Origin: Campylobacter sp. RM16189
GTDB taxonomy: Bacteria > Campylobacterota > Campylobacteria > Campylobacterales > Campylobacteraceae
Assembly: GCF_012978815.1 (NCBI RefSeq)
Contig: NZ_LIWR01000008.1
Coordinates: 31,388 to 95,387 of the forward strand
Length of the DNA: 64,000 bases
Direction: 5' to 3'
Positions 52,892 to 61,979 of this stretch are shown one piece after another. The notes below the pieces were generated by a model that ran no database searches, was not told the DNA's origin, and saw only the letters and a program-made list of their open reading frames with translations. The position numbers and the translations under genes were made by a program. The stretch's first letter is position 1. Every line of letters begins with the position of its first letter.

Positions 52892-53752
52892 CTACTTAAG
52901 CAATACATTTAGCTTTGATAAATTTCTTTCTTTTTGATCGGAATTGAAATATATTACAAAATAGCCTACTTTATTGCCCATAGTGTCATTCATTGGCTCG
53001 ATTGCAAAGTTGTGTGTGTTAAATTTATGGAACTGTTGCCCATTAAAATTGATTGTCTGTAAAATCGGCAAAATGTTCAAATTTGCATAATCTTTGTTTA
53101 TGATATAAAAATCATTTATCATATTTTCATCGTCTTGGCTTTGGTATGGAGAATTTGGGCTTTTATTTAAGAGTACAAAAAGATCTATGCCTTGATCTTT
53201 GAAAAAGTCGCTTAGGTGTTCAAAACCAAGCAAGACCTCTATGCTTCCTAAAAAACTGTTTTTTGATGATAAAATTGGTGCAACAGCTCTTATGAAGACT
53301 CCTCCTCGTCCGACCTCGATATTTGCCACAATTTTATTTCTAACATCTTTTAGCATGTATCTAAAACCCAAAAGATTGTCATCGTGCATTGGCGTCCAGC
53401 TTCTTATAAAGCTTTTCATATCTGCCGTATGGATATGAAATTTTACATTTTTATATATAGGCACTTTTTTTAATATATTTGTAAATTTGTCCAAAGCTTG
53501 CAGACAACCGTCTCTATCGTTTTGTAAAAGGCAGTTTTTGATATTCTCATTTTCTGATAAAAGTACCGCCACTGTCATTGCCGATAGTTTCTCTTCTTCT
53601 ATATTTTTGTTTAGTATTTTGGTTTGGAAATCAAAAAATTTCTTTATATTTTCAGTTTCTAGCTCTTTTGTGTATTCAAACCAATAGAATATTAAAAATA
53701 TTAATAGTATTAGACCTGTTAGAGAAAAAGTAATTGCTAGTTTCTTATTCAT
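52892..53752 (-). CDS. Membrane-anchored periplasmic sensor domain without output domain (Cache-type)
   Basis: A 286-residue protein with one N-terminal membrane helix (about 6-26, ITFSLTGLILLIFLIFYWF) and a large periplasmic part. KFHIHTADMKSFIRSWTPMHDD followed by VEVGRGGVFIRAVAPILSS-type strands is what the sensor module of many Campylobacter chemoreceptors and cyclases looks like (double-Cache family). There is no second helix, HAMP, MCP, kinase or GGDEF part. It converges on the kinase gene with no spacer and shares a start overlap of 8 bp with the HIT-family gene upstream. Could be a stand-alone ligand-binding partner or a remnant of a larger receptor. Confidence 0.6.
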   Translation of the reverse strand: MNKKLAITFSLTGLILLIFLIFYWFEYTKELETENIKKFFDFQTKILNKNIEEEKLSAMTVAVLLSENENIKNCLLQNDRDGCLQALDKFTNILKKVPIYKNVKFHIHTADMKSFIRSWTPMHDDNLLGFRYMLKDVRNKIVANIEVGRGGVFIRAVAPILSSKNSFLGSIEVLLGFEHLSDFFKDQGIDLFVLLNKSPNSPYQSQDDENMINDFYIINKDYANLNILPILQTINFNGQQFHKFNTHNFAIEPMNDTMGNKVGYFVIYFNSDQKERNLSKLNVLLK

Positions 53753-54110
53753 TCTCTAAATTCTTTATTAAAATTTCTTTAAACTCATTAAAATCTGGCA
53801 GTTTAACCGATCCTTCGCGCTGTTTTTTACCCCACATAGACTCTGGAAAGAAGCTATCGTTTTCGAATCTTGCCATTACATGAAAATGCACTCTTGGAAG
53901 ATAGTTTGCAAAGCTTGCTATATTTATTTTTTTCGGTTTATAAAATTTAATCATTGTTTTTTCTGCTATTAAAATTGCTTCAAAAAGCCTATTTTGAGTA
54001 GCTTCATCACAATCGCTAAGTTCAACGTAAGGAGTATTTGTAAAAATTTTAATCCAAGGTATTTCACTATTTTCGCGCTCGATATTTATAAATTCATCTT
54101 GATATATCAT
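53745..54110 (-). CDS. HIT-family protein
   Basis: A 121-residue histidine-triad protein. Start set at ATG 54110 with AGAGGT upstream; the longer reading frame up to 54278 has no family match. NYLPRVHFHVMARF holds the shortened His triad (HxHx). The PWIKIFTNTPYVELSD segment is the usual N-terminal strand. HIT proteins hydrolyse nucleotide-phosphoramidates or dinucleoside polyphosphates; the substrate is not evident. Its stop overlaps the sensor-domain gene that follows. Confidence 0.75.
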   Translation of the reverse strand: MIYQDEFINIERENSEIPWIKIFTNTPYVELSDCDEATQNRLFEAILIAEKTMIKFYKPKKINIASFANYLPRVHFHVMARFENDSFFPESMWGKKQREGSVKLPDFNEFKEILIKNLENE

Positions 54111-54193
54111 TTTTACCTCTTTTTTGAGGCGATTGTATCTAAATTTGAATTTTAATCTATTTAAATCTATACTATGTAAAACAAGGAACAGAT

Positions 54194-54679
54194 ATGAAGA
54201 TAGCAATAGTCGTATATGATAAGATAAATTTGGCAAGTTTGGCTGAAATTTGGAATATGCTTTCAAATTTGCAAACAAAGCATGATGTTAAAATCTGCGC
54301 TTTTAAGAGTGAAATAGTAGACGAGCATGGACTAAAGATAGTGCCTCAAATTTACGGCGAGAGTTTGTATGGATATGACGTTGTTATTATTCCAGATGGG
54401 CTTGGAGTGCTTAGCTTAAGACATGATGAAATTTTTCTAAGCTGGATTAGAAGTGCAGGCAGGGCTAGACTTAAAATAGCGCTTGACTTAGGAGCTTTGA
54501 TTTTTGGAGGTGCAGGGTTTTTGGAAGGCAGAGGGGCTTGCCTTAGAGCAGGGTATAAAAACGCTATTGGTGAATATGCAAAATTTGTTAATGCAAATAT
54601 GTGCGAAGATGAGGATATAGTAACTATTTGCGAGTTAAATAGTGTTACAAAAGATAGGTTGGCTGAAATTTTAATTTAG
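54194..54679 (+). CDS. DJ-1/PfpI-family protein lacking the nucleophilic cysteine
   Basis: A 161-residue protein with the DJ-1/ThiJ/PfpI fold: MKIAIVVYDKINLASLAEIW, then YDVVIIPDGLGVLSLR and ALDLGALIFGGAGFLEGRGA at the nucleophile elbow. There an Asp stands where most family members have Cys (ALDLGA for the usual SVCTGA), so classical DJ-1 chemistry seems unlikely. AAGGAA precedes the ATG. It is divergent from the HIT gene. Function unknown. Confidence 0.72.
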   Translation: MKIAIVVYDKINLASLAEIWNMLSNLQTKHDVKICAFKSEIVDEHGLKIVPQIYGESLYGYDVVIIPDGLGVLSLRHDEIFLSWIRSAGRARLKIALDLGALIFGGAGFLEGRGACLRAGYKNAIGEYAKFVNANMCEDEDIVTICELNSVTKDRLAEILI

Positions 54680-54680
54680 C

Positions 54681-54713
54681 TGAGAATTTTATGGTCTAAA
54701 ATTCTCAATTTTA
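54681..54713. terminator. Bidirectional terminator between the DJ-1 gene and glmS
   Basis: TGAGAATTTTA (54681-54691) and TAAAATTCTCA (54697-54707) form a perfect 11-bp stem with a five-base loop. AT-rich tails lie on both sides. Confidence 0.65.
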
Positions 54714-54719
54714 TTAAAT

Positions 54720-56531
54720 TTATTCTACAGTAACGCTTTTGGCAAGATTTCTTGGCATATCCACATCATTGCCCAGTCTAACGGCGATTTCGAGAGCAAA
54801 AATTTGAAGTATTATCATCATCTCAAAAAATTCGCTCATAACATGAGATTGTTCGCTTGTTTTTATAAAATCATCGCTTAATTCAAATTCTTGCGGACTA
54901 ATTGCTAGGATGTAGGCATCTCTTGCGGCAAGCTCTTCGACATTACTCTTTGTTTTATCATATAGACTATTTTTTGGCATGAGGGCTATAGTGAATAATC
55001 TCTCGTCCGCAAGCGCGATAGGTCCGTGTTTCATTTCGCCCGACGGATAGCCTTCTGCATGCAGATATGAAATTTCTTTTAGTTTTAAAGCACCCTCAAG
55101 TGCAAGCGGATAGAAAATATCGCGTCCAATAAAGAAAAATCCGTGCCCATGAAGATAATGCTTAGATAAGCGGCGGATTTTTTCCTGTAAATTTGTACTG
55201 ATATTTAGTATTGTAGGCACATGAAGCAGGGCGTTTATTTCGCTTTCAAGATCTTCTTTTGCTATGCTTTTTCTAGCGTTTGCGCTTTGTAATGCAAGCA
55301 TCCATAGAAGTATTAGTTGGGTTGCAAAAGCCTTTGTGCTAGCCACACCCTTTTCTATTCCTGCGCGAGTAAGTAGTGTATTATCAGCCAGGCGGACTAT
55401 AGAGGAGTTATCGACGTTGCATATCGCCAGAGTCTTTAGTCCGGTATCTTTTGCGATTTTTAACGCTTCTAGGGTGTCTGCCGTCTCTCCGCTTTGGCTT
55501 ATTGCTATAAATAGAGAATTTTTATTTAGCTTTGGCTTACGGTAGCGAAATTCGCTGGCTATTTCTACTTTGGCTCTTAAGTCGGCCAATCGCTCAAAGA
55601 GATAGCTGGCCGTAAGTGCTGCATGATAGCTTGTTCCGCATGCACAAAGCACTATATCATCGATATTTGCCAGATATTCGTTACTAAGTCCTTCAAGCTC
55701 TATATTTTTGTTTTTGATTCGCCCCATCATGCACTCTGCAACTACGGTGCTTTGTTCGTAAATTTCTTTTTCCATAAAGAATCTATACCCATCTTTTTGA
55801 GCATAGCTCTTGTCTCTTGGAAGTGGCACGAATGCAGGCGAGATAGGTTGGGCATGCTTATATATTTTTATCTCATCAGTGCTTATAAATCCGTAATTTT
55901 TGTCTTCTAAATACATCACATCTTTTGCTATTCCTATTAGTGCGGCATCAGAAGATGCGAAAAACAGCTCGTCATTTTCTACTTTTGCTATAGCCATAGG
56001 CGCAGCGTCTTTAGCAAAAAATATCTTATTAGGAGCAAGCTTTGTGATAAGCAGAGTCGCATAGGCTCCTTGAAGTCTTGATATTGTCTTTTCATACGCC
56101 TTAAATACGTCATCAAGCTCTCTTAAATTGGCTTCAAACAGATGAACTATGACCTCGGTATCTGTTTGACTTAAGAATTTTATGCCTTTAGCTTCAAGCT
56201 CATCTTTAATCTCTTTATAATTTTCTATAATTCCGTTATGTACTACGAAAGAGTGCTCGCCAAAATGTGGATGAGCGTTTATTTCTGTTGGTTTCCCATG
56301 GGTAGCCCAGCGAGTGTGCCCTATGGCCACACCTTTGCCTATAGAGCTAAAGTCCTTTGTTTTTTGAGCCAAATTTTCAAGTTTTCCAACCGCTTTAAAA
56401 TAATTAATCTCGTTTTCGCTCATTACCGCCATACCGGCACTGTCGTATCCGCGGTATTCAAGCTCTTTTAGTCCATTTAAAATAATATCTCTTTTTTCAC
56501 CGCTACCTATGTAGCCTACTATTCCACACAT
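54720..56531 (-). CDS. glmS: Glutamine-fructose-6-phosphate aminotransferase
   Basis: A 603-residue enzyme making glucosamine-6-P for peptidoglycan and lipopolysaccharide. The N-terminal MCGIVGYIG has the glutaminase Cys right after the Met; HTRWATHGKPTEINAHPH and LEYRGYDSAGMAV are in the glutaminase domain. The two SIS domains carry CGTSYHAALTASY, SQSGETADTLEAL and EGALKLKEISYLHAEGYPSGEMKHGPIAL. C-terminus LAKSVTVE is standard. It lies 2 bp after the GlnD-like gene. Confidence 0.95.
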   Translation of the reverse strand: MCGIVGYIGSGEKRDIILNGLKELEYRGYDSAGMAVMSENEINYFKAVGKLENLAQKTKDFSSIGKGVAIGHTRWATHGKPTEINAHPHFGEHSFVVHNGIIENYKEIKDELEAKGIKFLSQTDTEVIVHLFEANLRELDDVFKAYEKTISRLQGAYATLLITKLAPNKIFFAKDAAPMAIAKVENDELFFASSDAALIGIAKDVMYLEDKNYGFISTDEIKIYKHAQPISPAFVPLPRDKSYAQKDGYRFFMEKEIYEQSTVVAECMMGRIKNKNIELEGLSNEYLANIDDIVLCACGTSYHAALTASYLFERLADLRAKVEIASEFRYRKPKLNKNSLFIAISQSGETADTLEALKIAKDTGLKTLAICNVDNSSIVRLADNTLLTRAGIEKGVASTKAFATQLILLWMLALQSANARKSIAKEDLESEINALLHVPTILNISTNLQEKIRRLSKHYLHGHGFFFIGRDIFYPLALEGALKLKEISYLHAEGYPSGEMKHGPIALADERLFTIALMPKNSLYDKTKSNVEELAARDAYILAISPQEFELSDDFIKTSEQSHVMSEFFEMMIILQIFALEIAVRLGNDVDMPRNLAKSVTVE

Positions 56532-56533
56532 TT

Positions 56534-59020
56534 TTACTCGCTTATCAATAAATTTAAAATTTCACTCTCGTTTGCATATAGCTTTTGGCTTTTTTCTATC
56601 AAAAATAGATTGCGTGTGCGATTTTTTATGGTTTGAATTCTCGCACTAGTGATTTTTATGTCTAGATTTTCCAAAACCCCCATCACATAAGCCATGAGTC
56701 CACGCTGATCTTTGGCATTTATCGAAAGTTTAGCATAATCTTTTGAATGATTCGTATCAAAATTTAGCTCATCTTTTAAAATCAGTGGCTTATCAATGCT
56801 AGCTTTATCTATGCTTTTAAGCGAAATTTCTATTAGATTCCTAATGGTCTCTAACTCGCTATTTTTGACATTTTTATTAAAATCAAGTTTGATATAAAAT
56901 TTATCGTCAAATAGCTCAAAAATTTCCATATAAGCAAGGTCAAGATGAGCTAAATTTGATAAAAGTATAGCTAGATTCGGATAGAATTTTGAGACTATTT
57001 GGATAATAAAGCTTGGATGATTTTTAGTGTTTATATCTAAAATTTGCGTATTTTGCGCTAAAGAGGCGATATTTACTATATCTAAGGGCTGATATTTTAT
57101 AAATAATAAATTTGCCGGAATTTTAAAGATTTTTTCCTTTAAATTCTCGTCCAATCCTATAAATTCACTATTTCTCTTTAGACTATGCTCTTTTTTTGCT
57201 CTTCTTGTGGCTTCGTCAAGTAGATTTTCGTCATCAAAGCTTTCAAGAGATATCAGATATAATTCGCGTAAAAGTTTAGCAAGATAAGCTGTATAAAATT
57301 TATCGTTAGTTGCGTTGATAACGCAATAAGTAATGATATACAGAAGTTTTAAGACATTTTTATCGCCAAGCTTTGATATAAAGCTAAAAATAGTCTGCTG
57401 AGAGTAGATATCCTCGCGGTTTGCAACATCGCTCATAAGAGTATGGTATCTAACCAAGACAACCCCTGTATTTACCGCTTTTTGGCTTAACTCAAGTTTG
57501 GCAGCATAAGCCCTAAAGATATTTGAGCCAACTACGCTGTGATCGCCTGTTAGTCCTTTGCCAACATCGTGAAGCAAGGCCACAAGCTTTAGCATTATTT
57601 TGCCTTCGCCGCAAAGCTCGTCATATAGGTTCTTTATAAATTTATCCTTGATGTTTTCTAGATGTTTTACTGTAAGCAAGCAATGCTCGTCAACCGTAAA
57701 TTTATGATATCCGTCAAATACCGCAAGATGGCTTGTGTGCTCCATAGGCTTAACTAAAATTGGCAAAATTTCAGCATCAAGCAGAGCTTTAAGCAGGCAG
57801 TAGCTATTTTTTCTTTCTAAAATTTTTTTGAAATTCGCTAGATAAATTTCAAGCTCGCTTTTTAAAACTTCAGCCCTTTTTATATAAAAGATAGCTCCTG
57901 TGTCAAATTTATAATCCATATCATTAAGTTCTAAAAGCTCTCCCAGCACATCATTTAATCCTTTTGATTTTTTATGAAGCGGAGTATAAAGAGTATCTTC
58001 TATTCTATAAAATCCATTTTTTAGCCTTGCTATTTTTAGCTGCTTAAAACTCATCTCGCTTTTAAAATTCGATCTATAAAAAGAAGCGGTAAGATACCTT
58101 GAATAAAGAGCCACGGTATGCATGCAAGATAGCAACTTTTGAGAGATTATACTGTCTGTTTCTTGAGTTTTTTTAGACTTTGTTTGCATTAGATTGGTGA
58201 TTTCGTCGATATAAGCTGAGCTAAATATATCAGAGCCCGTGGATAAATTTTGAGCTGTTTTTATACATAATATAAAATCTATCGCTAAATTTAATACGCT
58301 TAGCTCTTTTTCATCTATAAAATTAAGTGCCTGCGTTCTAAAGCTTATTTCGTTATCAAAGCCGTTTAATGCGCAATTTAGATAGTAAATATCGTTTGTT
58401 CCGCCAAAGTCACTCTTAAGATCCGGCTCTTGCTTTAAATTTTTAATATCCTTAAAAGCTCCAAGAGATTTTATGTAGTATTTTAAATTCTCTTTTTGAT
58501 TAAATTCTCTAGTTTTATATATTTCGCTTCTGGCGAGTTTGTACATATTTTTTGAGCCAGATATATAGCGAATTTTACTAATTGAAGCTTTTATTTTAAA
58601 TTCGTTTTTGAAATTTTCAAAAATTTCATTAAGCTGAATTGCCTTTATGTTCAAATTTAGCCCGCAGTCTTCCAATGCCTGATGTAAAAGTTTTAAAATT
58701 TGGCGTATGTTAAATCCGTCTATATTTTTATATACGATTAAAATTTCAAAGACGGAATTTGGGCTTATGAGACTTTGTCCGTATTTTTCGGTTGCTATGA
58801 CGCAAAGTGGAATGTGATCTATGTCTGGTAAAAAATCGCTAAAAATATCACCAAACACAGCATTTGTAAATAGCTTTATGAGTTCATCGCTCTCTTTGGC
58901 TATAAAATTTGCAAATCCTTTTCCTTGCAATTTTAAAATTTCTGTTTTTAGATTTTTTTGATGTTTTTTGCGTATGTTTTCTAGCTCTAAAAAATCAATC
59001 CTCTCTCTTCTTAAAGCCAC
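56534..59020 (-). CDS. GlnD-like HD-domain protein with degenerate nucleotidyltransferase motif
   Basis: An 828-residue protein in the architecture of PII uridylyltransferase: an N-terminal nucleotidyltransferase-like domain (about 70-160), an HD domain (about 440-560: VDEHCLLTVKHLE, ALLHDVGKGLTGDHS, LVRYHTLM) and a C-terminal ACT domain (about 760-828: INAKDQRGLMAYVMGVL, ITSARIQTI). In GlnD the transferase site reads GGYGRxxLxPxSDxD; here it is TEKYGQSLISPNSVFE, with both catalytic Asp positions replaced. The HD part looks intact, so only hydrolase or regulatory activity is expected. It is first in a unit with glmS. Confidence 0.72.
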   Translation of the reverse strand: MALRRERIDFLELENIRKKHQKNLKTEILKLQGKGFANFIAKESDELIKLFTNAVFGDIFSDFLPDIDHIPLCVIATEKYGQSLISPNSVFEILIVYKNIDGFNIRQILKLLHQALEDCGLNLNIKAIQLNEIFENFKNEFKIKASISKIRYISGSKNMYKLARSEIYKTREFNQKENLKYYIKSLGAFKDIKNLKQEPDLKSDFGGTNDIYYLNCALNGFDNEISFRTQALNFIDEKELSVLNLAIDFILCIKTAQNLSTGSDIFSSAYIDEITNLMQTKSKKTQETDSIISQKLLSCMHTVALYSRYLTASFYRSNFKSEMSFKQLKIARLKNGFYRIEDTLYTPLHKKSKGLNDVLGELLELNDMDYKFDTGAIFYIKRAEVLKSELEIYLANFKKILERKNSYCLLKALLDAEILPILVKPMEHTSHLAVFDGYHKFTVDEHCLLTVKHLENIKDKFIKNLYDELCGEGKIMLKLVALLHDVGKGLTGDHSVVGSNIFRAYAAKLELSQKAVNTGVVLVRYHTLMSDVANREDIYSQQTIFSFISKLGDKNVLKLLYIITYCVINATNDKFYTAYLAKLLRELYLISLESFDDENLLDEATRRAKKEHSLKRNSEFIGLDENLKEKIFKIPANLLFIKYQPLDIVNIASLAQNTQILDINTKNHPSFIIQIVSKFYPNLAILLSNLAHLDLAYMEIFELFDDKFYIKLDFNKNVKNSELETIRNLIEISLKSIDKASIDKPLILKDELNFDTNHSKDYAKLSINAKDQRGLMAYVMGVLENLDIKITSARIQTIKNRTRNLFLIEKSQKLYANESEILNLLISE

Positions 59021-59125
59021 CTTCTGCCAACCTTTTTAAAAGTTAAATTTATAAATAATACTAAAATTTTGCAAAAACAAAGCTTTTTTTATCTATAATC
59101 GCCAATATCTAATTCAAAATGGGCT

Positions 59126-60196
59126 ATGAAATTGATAAATTTAATAGAAAAATTACAAAGTGGCGATAGGCTTGAAGCCAGTGAATGCTTTAAGCTATAC
59201 GACCTTGATCTTTTTACATTGGGCAAATTTGCAAATTTAAAGCGCCAAAAACTGCATGGTAAAAAGGCCTTTTTTAATCTAAATCGTCATATTAATCCGA
59301 CAAATATCTGTGCGGATGTATGTAAATTTTGTGCCTTCTCATCTCACAGGAAAAATCCAAATCCATATATTATGAGCCATGATGAGATTATGCAAATAGT
59401 AGAAAAAAGCGTAGAAAACGGAGCAAAAGAGATACATATAGTTTCGGCTCACAATCCAAATACATCTTGGCAGTGGTATCTAGAAATTTTTAAAAAGATA
59501 AAAGAGATATATCCAAATTTGCACGTTAAGGCTTTAACGGCGGCAGAGGTTGATTTCTTATCCCGTCATCACGGATTAAGCTATGATGAAGTTATAGATA
59601 AGATGATAGAGTATGGTGTAGATAGCATGCCTGGCGGTGGAGCTGAGATATTTGACGAGGATATTAGAGCTAAAATTTGCAAGGGCAAAGTAAGCTCTAA
59701 AAATTGGCTTGAAATCCATAAAAAATGGCACGAAAGAGGTAGGCTGAGTAACGCTACTATGCTATTTGGACACATAGAAGAGCCTAGACACAGGATAGAT
59801 CATATGCTTAGAATTCGTGATTTACAAGATATGACAAATGGATTTAATGCGTTTATTCCGCTTGTGTATCAAAAGGATAATAATTTTATAAAAGTTAGCA
59901 AATTTATGGGCTCTGTCGAAATTTTAAAGACTATGGCTATATCGCGTTTAGTCCTTGATAATGTGCCTCATATTAAGGCATATTGGGCGACTTCTACTAT
60001 AAATTTAGCTATGGTTGCTCAAGAATTTGGAGCTGATGATCTGGATGGAACCATACAAAAAGAGAGCATTCAGAGTGCTGCCGGAGCAAAGAGTGCCGGA
60101 GGGATGGATATGCGAAGTTTTATAGATCTTATTCAAAGCTCCGGATTAACTGCTGTGGAGAGAGATAGTATGTATAACGAGATAAAAGTGTATTAA
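59126..60196 (+). CDS. mqnE: Aminofutalosine synthase MqnE
   Basis: A 356-residue radical SAM enzyme of the futalosine menaquinone pathway. The cluster motif is NPTNICADVCKFCAFSSHRK (about residues 57-76). EIHIVSAHNPNTSW, VKALTAAEVDFLSR, DSMPGGGAEIFDEDIRAKIC and NATMLFGHIEEPRHRIDH favour MqnE over the related MqnC, which lacks the last motif. It supports respiratory menaquinone, the quinone that the psr and nap systems use. It opens a plus-strand unit running to the pseudopilin gene. Confidence 0.88.
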   Translation: MKLINLIEKLQSGDRLEASECFKLYDLDLFTLGKFANLKRQKLHGKKAFFNLNRHINPTNICADVCKFCAFSSHRKNPNPYIMSHDEIMQIVEKSVENGAKEIHIVSAHNPNTSWQWYLEIFKKIKEIYPNLHVKALTAAEVDFLSRHHGLSYDEVIDKMIEYGVDSMPGGGAEIFDEDIRAKICKGKVSSKNWLEIHKKWHERGRLSNATMLFGHIEEPRHRIDHMLRIRDLQDMTNGFNAFIPLVYQKDNNFIKVSKFMGSVEILKTMAISRLVLDNVPHIKAYWATSTINLAMVAQEFGADDLDGTIQKESIQSAAGAKSAGGMDMRSFIDLIQSSGLTAVERDSMYNEIKVY

Positions 60197-60213
60197 ATTT
60201 TAAGGAGAGAAAG

Positions 60214-61506
60214 GTGGATTATTTTAAGCTAAAAGAGAATAAGACCGACGTTAAAAAAGAGTTTAGCGCCGGTCTTACGACATTTTTGACAATGATGTAT
60301 ATCGTGCCTGTAAACGCGATTATTATGAGTCAGGCTGGTATGCCTATAGAGGCGCTTATAACTGCGACTGCACTTATTACATTCTTTGCTACCGTATTTA
60401 ACGGAATATGGGCCAATACTCCTGTGGCAATGAGTGTTGGAATGGGATTAAATGCTTATTTTACATTCGGTCTTGTTATTGGCATGAATATGCCGTGGCA
60501 GACGGCTCTTGGTGTGGTTTTTGTATCGGGAATTATATTTTTTATATTATCTTTTTCAAATTTTAGAGTCTGGGTTATAAAGTCTATTCCGCTTGATCTT
60601 AGACGTGCAATAAGTGCTGGTATAGGAACTTTTATAAGCTTTATCGGGCTTCAGCAGATGGGCATAATAGTAAAGAACGATGCTGTATTGGTTGGGCTTG
60701 GAAATTTAAAAGATATGAATGTAATTTTGGGATTAATAGGTCTTCTTTTTGTAATATCTTTTTGGACTTGGAAGGTTAAGGGAGCTTTTATTTTATCCAT
60801 TATTGCTACATCTATTGTTGCGTGGGTATTTAAAATTTCACCTTATCCTAGCGAGGTTTTTTCTCTCCCGGCATCTATATCTCCGATGTTTTTAGAACTT
60901 GATATTATAGGGGCGTTATCGTTGGCTTTATTGCCTGTTATAGTCACTTTCTTTGTTACTGACCTTTTTGACTCAGTTGGTACATTGGCTGGAGTTGGTA
61001 ATAGGGCTGGAATATTTGATGAAAGTAATCGGCAGGGCATGAGAAAACTAGAAAAGACTCTTGAAGCAGATGCTATAGCGACAGTTGCAGGCTCTTTGAT
61101 AGGAGTTAGTACTACTACGGCTTTCGTAGAAAGTGCAAGCGGTGTAGAAGAGGGCGGTAGAACTGGCCTTACGGCGGTATTTTGTGGATGTTTATTTTTG
61201 CTTACAGTATTTATGCTTCCTCTCTTTAAGTCGATACCTTCAAACGCGGTATATCCTGTGCTTGTAATGGTTGGAGTGCTTATGTTTAGCGAACTTGCTA
61301 ATGTCAATTTCAAAGATCCAGCAATCGGTATTTCGGCATTTTTTATAGTAATTTTAATGCCTCTTACATATTCTATTACAAGCGGTCTATCTGCAGGATT
61401 TATAGCATATTTGATAGTTAGGCTTTTAAGACGTGAGTTTGATCAAATTAACTTCGGTGTTATAGTCCTTGCTCTTATTGGTTTGATAGTATTTTTAGTT
61501 CATTAA
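60214..61506 (+). CDS. NCS2/AzgA-type purine permease
   Basis: A 430-residue polytopic permease with about twelve to fourteen helices. TTFLTMMYIVPVNAIIMSQAGMP and FNGIWANTPVAMSVGMGLNAYFTFG are the family's substrate-site stretches, followed by TDLFDSVGTLAGVGNRAG and GVSTTTAFVESASGVEEGGRTGLTA. AzgA-type carriers import adenine, guanine or hypoxanthine. The start is GTG at 60214 with AAGGAGAG. It pairs with the phosphoribosyltransferase 11 bp on. Confidence 0.9.
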   Translation: MDYFKLKENKTDVKKEFSAGLTTFLTMMYIVPVNAIIMSQAGMPIEALITATALITFFATVFNGIWANTPVAMSVGMGLNAYFTFGLVIGMNMPWQTALGVVFVSGIIFFILSFSNFRVWVIKSIPLDLRRAISAGIGTFISFIGLQQMGIIVKNDAVLVGLGNLKDMNVILGLIGLLFVISFWTWKVKGAFILSIIATSIVAWVFKISPYPSEVFSLPASISPMFLELDIIGALSLALLPVIVTFFVTDLFDSVGTLAGVGNRAGIFDESNRQGMRKLEKTLEADAIATVAGSLIGVSTTTAFVESASGVEEGGRTGLTAVFCGCLFLLTVFMLPLFKSIPSNAVYPVLVMVGVLMFSELANVNFKDPAIGISAFFIVILMPLTYSITSGLSAGFIAYLIVRLLRREFDQINFGVIVLALIGLIVFLVH

Positions 61507-61517
61507 GGAGTTTTTGT

Positions 61518-61958
61518 ATGATATATTACGGATATGAGGAATTTGAAAAAGATATTAAGGCTTTGGCAAAAGAGGTAAGGGATGAATTTAATCCGGATGT
61601 AATTTTGGCTATTGCTAGAGGTGGTCTTACATTAGGACACTCTTTGGCTGTTGCTCTTAATAAACGCAATCTTTTCACTTTAAATTCTATCCATTACGAG
61701 GATACGAAAAAGCTTGATACGATTGAAATTTTCAATATCCCTGACCTTTCTAAATTTACTAAAATTTTGCTAGTTGACGATATTATAGATACTGGTGAGA
61801 GTATAGTTGAGATTAAGAGGCAGCTCTTAAAAATTTATCCTCATATAGATATTAAAATCGCATCAGTGTTTTATAAAACAAAGGCTCTGTTGTTGCCTGA
61901 TTTTAAGATAAAAGAGGCGCATGAGTGGGTTGAATTTTTCTGGGATGTTCATATATAA
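61518..61958 (+). CDS. Purine phosphoribosyltransferase (xanthine-guanine type)
   Basis: A 146-residue type I phosphoribosyltransferase. The PRPP-binding loop reads KILLVDDIIDTGES (about residues 77-90); VILAIARGGLTLGHSLAVAL is the flexible-loop side and HEWVEFFWDV the C-terminal hood common in Gpt-like enzymes. It converts imported purine bases to nucleotides, in keeping with the adjacent permease. Xanthine/guanine preference is inferred from overall form. Confidence 0.84.
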   Translation: MIYYGYEEFEKDIKALAKEVRDEFNPDVILAIARGGLTLGHSLAVALNKRNLFTLNSIHYEDTKKLDTIEIFNIPDLSKFTKILLVDDIIDTGESIVEIKRQLLKIYPHIDIKIASVFYKTKALLLPDFKIKEAHEWVEFFWDVHI

Positions 61959-61979
61959 TTGTTGTTAAAGTAAAACATA

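Noticed and set aside
53745..54278. HIT gene with a 56-residue N-terminal extension
   Set aside because: The extension has no family match and includes the upstream promoter zone; ATG at 54110 has a good ribosome site and the normal HIT start.
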